From Chloroflexota bacterium (lineage in GTDB: Bacteria > Chloroflexota > Anaerolineae > Promineifilales > Promineifilaceae), in assembly GCA_022616275.1 (NCBI GenBank), contig JAKEFB010000031.1, positions 1-64,000 of the forward strand: a stretch of DNA of 64,000 bases, written 5' to 3'. Below are positions 1 to 8,545 of the stretch, piece after piece; position 1 is the first letter of the stretch, and the number at the start of each line of letters is the position of its first letter. Both the position numbers and the translations under genes were made by a program. The notes under the pieces were generated by a model. It searched no databases. It saw only the letters and a program-made list of their open reading frames with translations, and was not told where the DNA came from.

Positions 1-334
1 GGACCACGCGGCCGGCCGCTTCGCACTGGTCGGCGTTAATAAAAGCAGCCGGGTGCTGGTTGGCCGGGTCGCCAATGTAGCCGGAGTCGCGGTAGCCCAG
101 GTTGTGCAGGGTCACGCCTAAAATTTGGGCCGCGGCCTTGACTTCCTCAGCCCGGGCCTCAACCAGCCGGTTGTGGTCGCCCTGCCACCGCTCGTCAATA
201 GAGCCGGCCGCGCCGTCCGTCGCAATAGCCACGTGGACGTCCACCCCTTCGCGGGCGTAACGGGCCAGCGTGCCACCCAGGCCGTAAGATTCGTCGTCGG
301 GGTGGGCCAGAACTGCCAATAAGGTCCGTTTCAT
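1..334 (-). CDS. PIG-L family deacetylase (partial, C-terminus off the left edge)
   Basis: Only the first ~111 residues are in the window. ATG at 334 opens MKRTLLAVLAHPDDE, which contains the AHPDDE zinc-binding motif (H11, D13-D14) of the PIG-L/LmbE family. Members of this family remove N-acetyl groups from GlcNAc-type substrates, for example in lipid anchors, thiol cofactors or secondary metabolites; the substrate cannot be told here. The gene starts 10 bases after the aminotransferase stop and is probably co-transcribed with it and the upstream hydrolase. The family assignment is firm because the N-terminal Rossmann-like start and motif are intact. The missing C-terminus prevents any finer call. 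Confidence 0.85.
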   Translation of the reverse strand, partial: MKRTLLAVLAHPDDESYGLGGTLARYAREGVDVHVAIATDGAAGSIDERWQGDHNRLVEARAEEVKAAAQILGVTLHNLGYRDSGYIGDPANQHPAAFINADQCEAAGRVV

Positions 335-344
335 GGTTGTATTA

Positions 345-1631
345 TTAATCCTCGAAAATTTCCTCAATGGCCTCTTCAAAGATGGTCAGGCCATCGTTAA
401 TTTGTTGTTCGGTCACGACCAGAGGGGGGATCCAGCGGATAACGTTGCCGTAGGTGCCGCAGGTAAGCAGAAGCATGTTGGCGGCCAGGCATTGGGCCTG
501 GATACGGCCGGCCAGGTCTTTGTCTGGCCCCCGGCCGGGCACGCCGATTTCAACCCCGACCATCAGGCCCGGGCCGCGCACGTCGCCCAGGAAGGGCCAG
601 CGCACTTGCAGTTCCTCCAGGCCATCGCGCAATTGCTGGCCGCGAGCCACGGCGTTATCCAGCAGCCCCTCCCCGCGAATGACCTGGATGGTAGCGACGG
701 CGGCGGCGGCGGCCACGGCATTGCCGCCATAGGTGCCGCCGTGGGTACCGGGCTGCCATTTGCTCATCAGCGCCCGCGACGCGGCCAGGCCACTGAGGGG
801 CAGCCCGGAAGCCAGCCCCTTGGCCATCACCAGGATGTCAGGTGTAATGCCGGCCTGCTCCAGGGCAAAGAACCTGCCCGTCCGGCCGAAGCCGGTCTGT
901 ATTTCGTCCAGGATGAGCAAAATGCCGTGCCGGTCGCACAACTGGCGCAGGCCCTGCAGGAAAGCGGCCGGGGCGGGCACGTAGCCGCCCTCACCCAGGA
1001 CCGGCTCGACGACCATCGCCGCCGTTTCGCCGGGAGCGGTCTGGCTATGGAGTAAGAATTCCAGCTCGTTCAGGCAAAACTCGACGGTCGTCTGTTCGTC
1101 CCAGCCGTAGCGGTAACTATAGGGGAAGGGGGCGACGAAGACGCCGGCTGCCAGCGGCTGGTAGCCGACCCGGTAGAGGGTTTTGCTGGTGGTCATAGCC
1201 ATAGCCTGGTTGGTCCGGCCGTGGAAAGAGCCCTGGAAAACGATAATGTTGGGCCGGCCGGTGGCGTGGCGGGCCAGCTTGACCGCCCCTTCAATCGCTT
1301 CGGCCCCGCTGTTGCTGAAGAAAAGGCTGTCCAGCGCTGGGGGCACTATTGGCCGCAATTCTTCTACCAGGCGCAGCAGGCTACTGCTATAGACGATGTT
1401 GGCCTGGCCGTGGAGGAGCCGGCCGGCCTGTTCCTGGACGGCCTGGACCACCCGGGGATGGCAGTGGCCGGTGTTGGTGACGCCGATGCCGCTGGTGAAG
1501 TCCAGGTATTGCTTGCCGGCCGCGTCGTAGAGGTAGCAGCCTTCGGCGCGCTCGACAATGATATCCGACAGGTGGGTCCAGACGGGGGAAAGATGCTGTC
1601 GGGGGTCGGCGAGGCTGTTGTCGTGAGTCAT
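345..1631 (-). CDS. class III PLP-dependent aminotransferase (GABA / acetylornithine type)
   Basis: A 428-residue fold-type I aminotransferase that transfers an amino group between an omega-amino donor and a keto acid using pyridoxal phosphate. The PLP Schiff-base lysine is K271 in LVMAKGLASG. The cofactor aspartate lies in LILDEIQTGFGRTG, and the phosphate-binding part is SNSGAEAIEGAVKLAR. Length is normal for 4-aminobutyrate and acetylornithine aminotransferases, and I cannot choose between these from sequence alone. The start ATG overlaps the stop of the upstream alpha/beta hydrolase by four bases (ATGA), suggesting coupled translation. The PIG-L gene follows after 10 bases. Confidence 0.9.
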   Translation of the reverse strand: MTHDNSLADPRQHLSPVWTHLSDIIVERAEGCYLYDAAGKQYLDFTSGIGVTNTGHCHPRVVQAVQEQAGRLLHGQANIVYSSSLLRLVEELRPIVPPALDSLFFSNSGAEAIEGAVKLARHATGRPNIIVFQGSFHGRTNQAMAMTTSKTLYRVGYQPLAAGVFVAPFPYSYRYGWDEQTTVEFCLNELEFLLHSQTAPGETAAMVVEPVLGEGGYVPAPAAFLQGLRQLCDRHGILLILDEIQTGFGRTGRFFALEQAGITPDILVMAKGLASGLPLSGLAASRALMSKWQPGTHGGTYGGNAVAAAAAVATIQVIRGEGLLDNAVARGQQLRDGLEELQVRWPFLGDVRGPGLMVGVEIGVPGRGPDKDLAGRIQAQCLAANMLLLTCGTYGNVIRWIPPLVVTEQQINDGLTIFEEAIEEIFED

Positions 1632-2398
1632 CTTTTTCTACCAGGAGGGGCGTGAAATTCCTGCAGCATGGGCAGGAGAGGAACCAGCCGGACCGAAGGA
1701 AAGGGGTGGCGCACGCCGGGCAAGACCAGCAGTTCGCCCTGGGGGAAGACGCGGCTCAGGCGCTGGGCCTCTTGCAGGGGAATCAACTCGTCCCGGTCAC
1801 CCACGCTAACCAAAACCGGGCACTGTGACCGCGAGGCCATGCCTTCGGTGATTCCCTGCTCGGAAATATAACCCACCAGGTCGGCCGCCTGCCGCACCAG
1901 CATCCGCCAGCGGCTACCGCCGTGTTCCTGGGCCAGTTGGTTGGCGTAGGCCGGTACCCTGGCGCTCATGGTGTCCGGGTCCAGTTGTTTGCGCATGTTG
2001 GTTACGGCATCTTTGGTCCAATAAAACTTGGTGGCGTGCATCAGGAGAGTCGCCACCCGGCGTGGCTGGTGGAGATGGAGCATCAATCCCAGGTAGCCGC
2101 CCAGGCTGTAGCCGCCAATGTGGACTGTCTCGGCGCCCAGGTGGTCCAATAGGCCGGCCAGATCCTCCATCATCCGCTCCGGCCGCAGGCTGGGTTCCCG
2201 GTTTTCGGACCGGCCGTGGCCGCGCAGATCGGCCAGGACAACCCGGTAGTCGGCCGCCAGGGGGTTAATGAAGTTGCGCCATTGGCTGCTGACAGCCCCC
2301 AACAGGCCGGGCAAAAGCAGCAACGTTTCTTTGCCCGGCGAATCACCATATACCTCAAAGTTGATTAACGTGTCGTCGTCTGTTTTCCACTGGGCCAT
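1628..2398 (-). CDS. alpha/beta hydrolase
   Basis: A 256-residue alpha/beta-hydrolase fold protein. The nucleophile elbow is GYSLGG with S98. A later acid is in VGDRDELIP and the catalytic histidine is in PGVRHPFP near the C-terminus, so the Ser-Asp-His triad looks complete. An LLLPGLLG segment near residue 30 fits the oxyanion region. The substrate is unknown; ester or lactone hydrolysis is typical. The gene overlaps the aminotransferase by ATGA and lies 24 bases after acpS. The gap before it is a short tandem repeat tract. Confidence 0.88.
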   Translation of the reverse strand: MAQWKTDDDTLINFEVYGDSPGKETLLLLPGLLGAVSSQWRNFINPLAADYRVVLADLRGHGRSENREPSLRPERMMEDLAGLLDHLGAETVHIGGYSLGGYLGLMLHLHQPRRVATLLMHATKFYWTKDAVTNMRKQLDPDTMSARVPAYANQLAQEHGGSRWRMLVRQAADLVGYISEQGITEGMASRSQCPVLVSVGDRDELIPLQEAQRLSRVFPQGELLVLPGVRHPFPSVRLVPLLPMLQEFHAPPGRKR

Positions 2399-2400
2399 TT

Positions 2401-2449
2401 CTCACCACTCATTGCTCATTGCTCATTGCTCATCACTCATCGCTCTTAA
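2401..2449. repeat. short tandem repeat tract, unit close to GCTCATT
   Basis: Seven-base units of the type TCATTGC are repeated in tandem with point differences. The tract runs from the acpS/hydrolase gap into acpS, where its complement codes the last residues (Arg-Ala-Met-Ser-Asp-Glu-Gln) and the TGA stop. The same unit type recurs at 33990-34036. Confidence 0.8.
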
Positions 2450-2803
2450 AGCCACAGCAAAACCAATTGCGTGCGTCTCGGTATGGGACAGGCTGATTGA
2501 CCAGTGCTGCAGCCCTTTGGCTTCGGCCATCCGGTGGGCCTTGTTGTGCAGCACCAGTTCGGGCTTGCCCCGGCCGTCACACACCACTTCGATGTCGGTC
2601 CAGTTAAAGTCGCCAATGCCGGTACCCATTGCTTTGGCCACGGCTTCCTTGACGGCGAAGCGACCAGCCAGGCTGGTGGCCCGGCCCTGACAAAAATCCC
2701 GCTCACGAGCGGTAAAAAAACGGCGGTAAAACCGTTCGCCGTGGCGGGCGACAGCCTGTTCAATCCGGGCCACTTCGATAATGTCAACACCCACCGCTAA
2801 CAT
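2423..2803 (-). CDS. acpS: holo-[acyl-carrier-protein] synthase
   Basis: AcpS moves the 4'-phosphopantetheine arm from coenzyme A onto apo-acyl carrier protein, activating fatty acid synthesis in the cytoplasm. The sequence begins MLAVGVDIIEVARIEQ, with the metal-binding aspartate of GVDI, and has the second signature SLAGRFAVKEAVAKA with the catalytic Glu and Lys. Its ~126 residues are the normal length. I chose ATG at 2803 over GTG at 2818 because the family starts at this Met-x-x-Gly-Val-Asp-Ile and AGG lies 8 bases upstream. The last seven residues are encoded by a short tandem repeat rather than family sequence. Confidence 0.93.
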   Translation of the reverse strand: MLAVGVDIIEVARIEQAVARHGERFYRRFFTARERDFCQGRATSLAGRFAVKEAVAKAMGTGIGDFNWTDIEVVCDGRGKPELVLHNKAHRMAEAKGLQHWSISLSHTETHAIGFAVALRAMSDEQ

Positions 2804-2821
2804 AGTTGGGCCTGTCACTCA

Positions 2822-2879
2822 GACGATGGACGATGGTTGACCTGAAGTGACTGTCGTCTGTCGTCCATCGTCCGTCGTC
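2822..2879. repeat. repeat with inverted arms (GACGATGGACGATGG type)
   Basis: The gap between the M16 homologue and acpS holds GACGATGGACGATGG at 2822-2836 and its inverted copy with one mismatch at 2865-2879. The right part is a loose tandem of GTCGTCTGTCGTCC-like units. The M16 stop codon lies at its edge. Related sequence occurs at 7425-7470 and 59165-59226. Confidence 0.7.
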
Positions 2880-4155
2880 AAGTGGCCGGTAACTCCGGCC
2901 CGGCGACGGCAATGGCCAGTTCTTCGGCGCTCAGGTACTTCTGGGCGGCCGCCTGGACAGTTTCCGGGGTAAGGGCGTTCAGCCGGTCCGGCAGCAGTTG
3001 CAGGTAGTCCAGGCCCAACGTGTACAGCTCCATATCGCTGATAATGCCGGCCAGCCCATCGTTGGTTTCCAGGCTAACGGGCAGCGATCCGGTGCGATAG
3101 GCTTGGCTGTCGGCCAGCTCTTCCTCCGGGATTGGCTCGTGGCACAGGCGGTCAATCTCGTGCAGGATGCTGCTGATAGCTTGCTCGACCTTGTCCGGGG
3201 ACACTCCGGTGCTGACGTACCAGGGGGACGGCCCCAGGCCGCCCTGCAGGCGGCTGTAAGCGTAATAGGCCAGGCCCTGAACCTCACGGACGTTTTGCCC
3301 CAGCCGGCCCATCATGCCAAAGACACCCAGGATGGTGTTGGCCATGCTGGCTGCCAGGTAATCCGGCGCCGCGCGAACCGGGCCAGGCAGGCCCAACAGA
3401 ATGTCTGATTGCGTTTTGTGGGGCATGTTTACGTGCCGGCGCACGGTCGTCGCCGGCCGGGTCACCGGCGGGAGATCGGGCATGGGCTGCTGCGCCGGCT
3501 GCCAGTCGCCGAGAGCGGCTTTCACTTTGGCCAGCACCTCCTCGTGCCTGACGGCGCCGACCACGGTCATAATCATGCCGCGCGAGCCGTAATAACGGTC
3601 GTGGAAGGCCACCAGGTCGTCGCGAGTAATGGTCGGGATCGAGTCCAGGTAGCCGTCCACATTCAGACCGTAAGGATGGTCCTGGTAGAGCAACTCCCGG
3701 AAAGCATGGGCAGCCATAGCGTGGGTATCGTTGGCCTGGATTTGCAGGGAGGTCAAGATTTCGCCGCGCAGCGCTTCAAGTTGCCGTTCGGGAAAGGCGG
3801 GGTGGCGGAGGGAATCGGCTAGCAGTTCCAGGACCAGGCCCAGGTCTTCGGCCAGGCTGCTGCCGGAAAATTCGGTCGTGTGGCGGCCGCCACTAATGTC
3901 CAGGCTGGCCCCTACTGATTCTAGTTCCTCGTAAATCTGCTCAAAAGTGCGCCTGGCTGTACCCCGCAGCAGCATTTCGGCCGTGAAGTTGGCCAGTCCG
4001 GCGTGCTGGCGGGTTTCGACCAGCGCCCCGGCGCGCACCAGGCCGTCAATGACGACTGTTTCGGCGGCAAAATTTTCGTATACCAGAAGGGTAATACCGT
4101 TATCTAAAACGGAACGGTGAATGGTCTCAGGACCAGGGTAAGCGGTATCGGGCAT
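2878..4155 (-). CDS. M16 family peptidase homologue, zinc motif lost
   Basis: About 425 residues with the two-lobed M16 (insulinase/mitochondrial processing peptidase) architecture: an N-terminal lobe starting LDNGITLLVYEN and a C-terminal lobe around residues 210-420. At the position of the HxxEH zinc motif the protein reads NFTAE, so both histidines and the catalytic Glu are gone. It is therefore probably the non-catalytic partner of the intact M16 protein encoded upstream (6087-7376), as in alpha/beta pairs of this family. I chose ATG at 4155 because GGAG sits 7 bases upstream; a longer frame would run into the phosphatase gene. The partner role is inference. Confidence 0.88.
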   Translation of the reverse strand: MPDTAYPGPETIHRSVLDNGITLLVYENFAAETVVIDGLVRAGALVETRQHAGLANFTAEMLLRGTARRTFEQIYEELESVGASLDISGGRHTTEFSGSSLAEDLGLVLELLADSLRHPAFPERQLEALRGEILTSLQIQANDTHAMAAHAFRELLYQDHPYGLNVDGYLDSIPTITRDDLVAFHDRYYGSRGMIMTVVGAVRHEEVLAKVKAALGDWQPAQQPMPDLPPVTRPATTVRRHVNMPHKTQSDILLGLPGPVRAAPDYLAASMANTILGVFGMMGRLGQNVREVQGLAYYAYSRLQGGLGPSPWYVSTGVSPDKVEQAISSILHEIDRLCHEPIPEEELADSQAYRTGSLPVSLETNDGLAGIISDMELYTLGLDYLQLLPDRLNALTPETVQAAAQKYLSAEELAIAVAGPELPAT

Positions 4156-4183
4156 TTTATCTCCAGGATGCGTTATATTACCA

Positions 4184-5998
4184 TTAGAGTCGTTTGACCA
4201 CAAAGAGCGTAAAGTCATCCGACTGCTCGATAGTGTGGGTAAAGGCATTCACGGCGTTGACGATGGACCAGAGAATGTGTTTGGCGTTGCCGGAGGCGTT
4301 GGCTTCTATGGCCACCCGCAGTCGTTCTTCGCCAAATTCCTCGTAACCGGCGGCCATCGCTTCGGTGACGCCGTCGGTGTAAAAAACGGCGACGTCGCCC
4401 GGCTGGAGGTCCACTACTTTTTCCTCCAGGGTAATCTGCTCTAAGACGCTCAGGACGATTCCCTCGGCCGACAGTTTCTGGAATTCGCCGGTGGCCGGCC
4501 GGTAGAGCAGCGGCGGATTGTGGCCGGCGTTGGCGTACACCAATTGGCCGGATTCAAGGTTCAGGATGCCGTAAAAGGCGCTCAGGAACAGGTCGGCCTG
4601 GCTCTCTTTTTGAATGAGAAAGTTGGCTCGTTCCAGGGCGGCCGCCGGCCCCCGGCCGGCCAGGGCGGCCCCACGGATCAGGGAGCGGCTGACCCCCATA
4701 AACAGGGCGGCCGGCACCCCTTTGTCGGCAACGTCGGCAATGACCAGCCCCATCCGGCCGTCTGGCAGCTCAAAGAAGTCGTAGAAGTCGCCGCCAACCT
4801 GGCGGGCGGCCTGGTAGATGTCGCAAAACTCCCAGCCGGGCGCCACCGGGGAGGACTTGGGTAGCAGGCTGAGCTGAATTTGCCGGCCGACCGACAGCTC
4901 TTCTTCCAGCCGCATCCGTTTAATCTCTTCCTGGTGCAGCCGCGCCTTTTCAATGGCCAGCGCAGCCTGGTTGGCCATGAGCTGTAAGAAGCGGATCTCG
5001 TCCTCGGTGAAGGTGCGCGGCTGCCGCGTGTCAATAACCAGCGTGCCGATGGAGCGCCCCTCGACAAGCAAGGGGACAATGGCCGCCGATTCAAAGCCTT
5101 CGCTCTGGACCCAGTCGGCGGTGGAGAGGGGGACGGTCTCCCATTCCTGGGTGCTGGGGATGATCAGCGGTTGCTGGCTGCGCATGACCCGGCCGGAGCC
5201 GCTACGGTCGTCGGCCGGAACGCGCCGCCTCTCGGCTACCGGCTCGCTCTGCCAGCCGGTAGCCGCCCGGAAGACCAGGTACTCTGGGTTCTCGTCGCGC
5301 AGCAGCAAGGCGCAGGCGTCTACCTGGAGCAACTCCTTAATTTCCTGGACCAGGTAGTTCATCAGGTCGTCCAGGTCGTGCCGGCCGAGCAACTGGTTGG
5401 AGAAGTCCAACAAGGCCGCCTGTTCGTGAATGCGCCGCTCCCGAATGATGTCGAAGAGCCTGGCCCGTTCCAGGGCGATGCCCATCTGGCTGCCGACGTT
5501 GGTTAGCAGGGCCAGGGCGCGGGGGCTGAAGGCGTCCCAGTCTGGCCCGGCCACGTTGAGGATGCCCAACACCCGGTCGCCGGAACGCAGCGGGGTGGAG
5601 GCGTGGACTTGCAAGCCACGGGTGTCGCCTTCCACGCCGGCCAGCCGGCTGCAGCGCACCTCGTTGTAGGCTTCGTTAAGCTGGCCCTTGTTGCACAACC
5701 CCTGGCAATCGCAGCCCTTGTTCCAGGCCTGGGGGCTATCCAGGGCCATGGCCGGCGGCAGGTTGTAGCTGGCCGCCAGCCGGTAACCCTTGCCGGCCCA
5801 CAGGTCACGGTCGTTTTCGTCGCTGATAAAGATCCAGCCGGCGTCCAGCCCCATCAACTCGACCAGTCTGGCCAGGGCGTCGTTCAGCGCGCCGCGCACG
5901 TCGGCCGCCCGGTTGAGGGTTTCGGCGATCTGGTTCAGGGTGATAAGGTCATTCAGTTCAGTGTTTTCTGCGGAGGGTCGCACAGCGTTAGAGACCAT
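4184..5998 (-). CDS. GAF-GAF-PP2C (SpoIIE/RsbU-type) protein serine phosphatase
   Basis: A 604-residue soluble signalling phosphatase. Two GAF sensor domains lie at about residues 25-180 and 200-345, joined by a helical linker (~345-375) to a SpoIIE-type PP2C domain (~385-600). Metal-binding signatures are visible: GGDFYDFFELPDGRMG, IADVADKG and VFYTDGVTEA, with the YANAGHNPP loop between. In this family such enzymes dephosphorylate STAS-domain anti-anti-sigma factors, but no anti-sigma or STAS gene is nearby. It lies between the two M16 genes, 28 bases before the inactive one and 88 bases after the active one. The first GAF has a Cys-rich loop (GCDCQGLCNKG) that could bind metal or act in redox. 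Confidence 0.92.
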   Translation of the reverse strand: MVSNAVRPSAENTELNDLITLNQIAETLNRAADVRGALNDALARLVELMGLDAGWIFISDENDRDLWAGKGYRLAASYNLPPAMALDSPQAWNKGCDCQGLCNKGQLNEAYNEVRCSRLAGVEGDTRGLQVHASTPLRSGDRVLGILNVAGPDWDAFSPRALALLTNVGSQMGIALERARLFDIIRERRIHEQAALLDFSNQLLGRHDLDDLMNYLVQEIKELLQVDACALLLRDENPEYLVFRAATGWQSEPVAERRRVPADDRSGSGRVMRSQQPLIIPSTQEWETVPLSTADWVQSEGFESAAIVPLLVEGRSIGTLVIDTRQPRTFTEDEIRFLQLMANQAALAIEKARLHQEEIKRMRLEEELSVGRQIQLSLLPKSSPVAPGWEFCDIYQAARQVGGDFYDFFELPDGRMGLVIADVADKGVPAALFMGVSRSLIRGAALAGRGPAAALERANFLIQKESQADLFLSAFYGILNLESGQLVYANAGHNPPLLYRPATGEFQKLSAEGIVLSVLEQITLEEKVVDLQPGDVAVFYTDGVTEAMAAGYEEFGEERLRVAIEANASGNAKHILWSIVNAVNAFTHTIEQSDDFTLFVVKRL

Positions 5999-6086
5999 TC
6001 ACCTGTTTTAATCTTTGCGAACGGTGGGCAGGTATAGCAGGCCATTCGATGTTGCTTCACAATTCCCACCGCTTGAATTCCCGCAT

Positions 6087-7376
6087 CTACTCAGATCCGT
6101 TGCCGGCCGGCTCGTACCAACCGACGACGCGGTTTTCCTTGCGCAGGTATTGCCGGCGAACCCGTTCCATGTCCTCCAGCGTGACGGCAGCGATGGCATC
6201 CAGGGTGTTTTCGTACCAGCGGTAGTCGCCGGCGATCATTTCGGCCATGCCGATCATCTGTCCCTGGCCGGTGACGCTTTCGCCGGCCATGACAAACTGG
6301 GCCTTGGCCCGCTTGAGGGCCTTGTCCAGTTCGGCCTGGGTAACCGGTTCCTTGTCCAGCCGGTCCAGCTCGGCCTGCAAGGCAGCCTCCACTTCGGCCA
6401 GCGTCCGGCCGGGGCGGGCCACGGCGCTGATGGTGTAGAGGTAAGGGTCCATCGTCGGGGCCACGTTGCCGGATACGGCCGCGGCGATGTCGGTGGCGAC
6501 CAGGGCTTTATACAATCGGGAGCTTTTGTTGCTGCCGCCGCCGCCAAAGAGGCCCAGGCTGCTGCCACCGGCATAGGCGGCGTTGAGGAGCACCAGGGGG
6601 TAGAAATCGGGGTGGGTGGCCGCCGGAGCGTGGAAGGCAAAAACCAGGTAGGCGGCGTCGCCGGGACCGCTGACCGTCACCCGCCGCTCGCCGCGCTGCG
6701 GCGGCTCCGGCCGGGCGCTCTCCTTAATCGGTGAACCAGATGGGATAGCGCCATACAGCTCGTTAATCCGGGCCAGCATGGCCTGGGTTTCAAAATCCCC
6801 TACGGCTACGATCACCGCATTGTTTGGGGTGTAGTAGCGCCGGTAATGGCTGTACAGATCGTCACGGGTCATCGTTTCCAGGTCCACTTCGTCGCCGATG
6901 GTGTCGTGGTGGTAGGAGTGGACGCGGAAAGCGGCCGCCATCAACTCTTCCCGGAGCAGAAAGGTGGGCTGGTTTTCGTACATGTGCCGCTCAGAAATGA
7001 TAACTGTGCGCTCCGAGTTGACGGCTTCCTCACTCATAATGGCGTTGACCATCCGGTCCGATTCCAGGCGCAGGGCCAGGTCAATGCGGTCGGAGGGCAT
7101 CGTTTCAAAGTAGGCGGTGAAGTCAACCCAGGTGAAGGCATTGAAGCGGCCGCCCTCGCGGGAGACCAGCCGGTCGAGGGAGCCGGGTGGGAACTGGGGC
7201 GAGCCTTTGAACATCATGTGCTCCACCCAATGGGACGCGCCGGTCATACCCGGCTTTTCGTTGCGGCTGCCAATCCGGTACCAGAGCCAAAAGCTGGTCA
7301 CCGGGGCATGGTGCATCTCGCGGAGGACGACCGTGAGGCCATTGTCGAGCGTGGTCTTGAAAACAGGTAAGGACAT
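6087..7376 (-). CDS. M16 family zinc metallopeptidase (active subunit)
   Basis: About 429 residues, one M16 unit pair. The inverted zinc motif HxxEH is intact as HWVEH (H49, E52, H53), and the downstream acidic ligand region EEAVNSERTVI is present. The family cuts peptides inside a clam-shell chamber. It probably pairs with the motif-less homologue at 2878-4155. I chose ATG at 7376 (MSLPVFKTTLDNGLTV) because the family motif LDNGLTVV follows directly; GGGAG lies about 13 bases upstream, a little far. This gene is probably first in a minus-strand operon reaching to the left edge, and it diverges from the ABC exporter at 7556. Confidence 0.92.
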   Translation of the reverse strand: MSLPVFKTTLDNGLTVVLREMHHAPVTSFWLWYRIGSRNEKPGMTGASHWVEHMMFKGSPQFPPGSLDRLVSREGGRFNAFTWVDFTAYFETMPSDRIDLALRLESDRMVNAIMSEEAVNSERTVIISERHMYENQPTFLLREELMAAAFRVHSYHHDTIGDEVDLETMTRDDLYSHYRRYYTPNNAVIVAVGDFETQAMLARINELYGAIPSGSPIKESARPEPPQRGERRVTVSGPGDAAYLVFAFHAPAATHPDFYPLVLLNAAYAGGSSLGLFGGGGSNKSSRLYKALVATDIAAAVSGNVAPTMDPYLYTISAVARPGRTLAEVEAALQAELDRLDKEPVTQAELDKALKRAKAQFVMAGESVTGQGQMIGMAEMIAGDYRWYENTLDAIAAVTLEDMERVRRQYLRKENRVVGWYEPAGNGSE

Positions 7377-7513
7377 GCTTCTTTGAATCTCCCATTGCAG
7401 AATCAAAGCGGCCGGGCGACAGACGATGGACGGCCGTTCGCCGTTACTTCTTATCTGTCGCTCGCCGCCCAAACAGAACCGGGATTATAACCCGTCCCCG
7501 GTAAACGTGAAAC

Positions 7514-7543
7514 TTGACACCCGGCCCCCATTCCCGCTAGACT
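7514..7543 (+). promoter_or_regulatory. candidate sigma70 promoter of the ABC-2 exporter
   Basis: TTGACA at 7514-7519, an 18-base spacer and TAGACT at 7538-7543 (4 of 6 matches to TATAAT). The predicted transcription start lies at about 7550, only a few bases before ATG at 7556, so the message would be almost leaderless. No Shine-Dalgarno sequence is visible there, which agrees with this. Confidence 0.45.
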
Positions 7544-7555
7544 TCCCGCTTGCCT

Positions 7556-8545
7556 ATGGAAATTGCCATTGAAACCCATCACCTGAGTAAGACCTTTCCC
7601 CGGCCGGGCGGCTGGCGGCGGCTGGCCCGGCGGGAAGGGACCACGGCCGTGAAGGACGTCAACCTGACCGTCTACCGGGGAGAGTTGTTTGGCCTGTTAG
7701 GCCCCAACGGCGCAGGCAAGACGACGCTGGTCAAAACGCTCTGCACGCTCATTTTGCCCACTCACGGTACGGCAACCATTGCCGGCTACTCCCTGGCCCA
7801 GCCAGGCAAGATTCGCGAGGTGGTTGGCCTGGTAGTCAGCGACGAGCGCAGCTTTTACTGGCGGTTGAGCGGCCGCAAGAACCTGACCTTTTTTGCCGCT
7901 ATGTACGGCCTGCACGGGGCGACGGCTGAGGAGCGGGTACACGAGGCCCTGGCCGAGGTAGATCTACTGGAGCATGCCGATAAGCGCTTCAGCAACTATT
8001 CAACCGGAATGCGGCAGCGACTGGCCATCGCCCGCAGCCTGCTCCACCAACCCCAGGTGTTGTTCCTGGACGAGCCCAGCCGCAGCCTGGACCCCAACGC
8101 TACGCTGCGCCTGCACGAGTTGATCCAGGGGTTGATGGCCCGCCGCCAGGTAACTGTTTTTCTGATTACCCACGATTTGCTGGAGGCGGAAAAGTTATGC
8201 CAGCGCGTGGCCGTCATGCACCGCGGCCGGATCCAGGTCGTGGGCCGCCCGGCCGAGTTGCGCCGCCAGTTGAAGCCGCAACTCCACTACGCCGTGCGGG
8301 TGGACGGCTTCGACGAGGCCGCGGCCGGGGCATTGCGCTCCCTCTTGCCCGACCTGCGCTGCGAACCGGCCGGCGCCCACCAACGGCTTTACTTCCAGGC
8401 CGGAGAAGAGGATGGAACGTTGATGGCGGCCCTGGACTGCCTACGCCAGCAGGGTGCCCAGGTCTATAGCGTGGAGGGCCATCCGGCCAGCCTGGAAGAA
8501 GTATTTGCCCACTACACCGGCAACGTGCTGGAGGGCGGTGATTGA
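7556..8545 (+). CDS. ABC transporter ATP-binding protein (ABC-2 type exporter)
   Basis: About 329 residues. Walker A is GPNGAGKTTL (from residue 49), the signature is YSTGMRQRL, Walker B is VLFLDEPSRSLDP, and the switch histidine is in LITHD. The C-terminal ~80 residues resemble the extra domain found in DrrA/CcmA-like drug or lipid exporters. It powers the permease that follows; the stop and the next ATG overlap as TGATG. The substrate is unknown. ATG at 7556 is used; TTG at 7550 is an alternative two codons upstream. Confidence 0.93.
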   Translation: MEIAIETHHLSKTFPRPGGWRRLARREGTTAVKDVNLTVYRGELFGLLGPNGAGKTTLVKTLCTLILPTHGTATIAGYSLAQPGKIREVVGLVVSDERSFYWRLSGRKNLTFFAAMYGLHGATAEERVHEALAEVDLLEHADKRFSNYSTGMRQRLAIARSLLHQPQVLFLDEPSRSLDPNATLRLHELIQGLMARRQVTVFLITHDLLEAEKLCQRVAVMHRGRIQVVGRPAELRRQLKPQLHYAVRVDGFDEAAAGALRSLLPDLRCEPAGAHQRLYFQAGEEDGTLMAALDCLRQQGAQVYSVEGHPASLEEVFAHYTGNVLEGGD

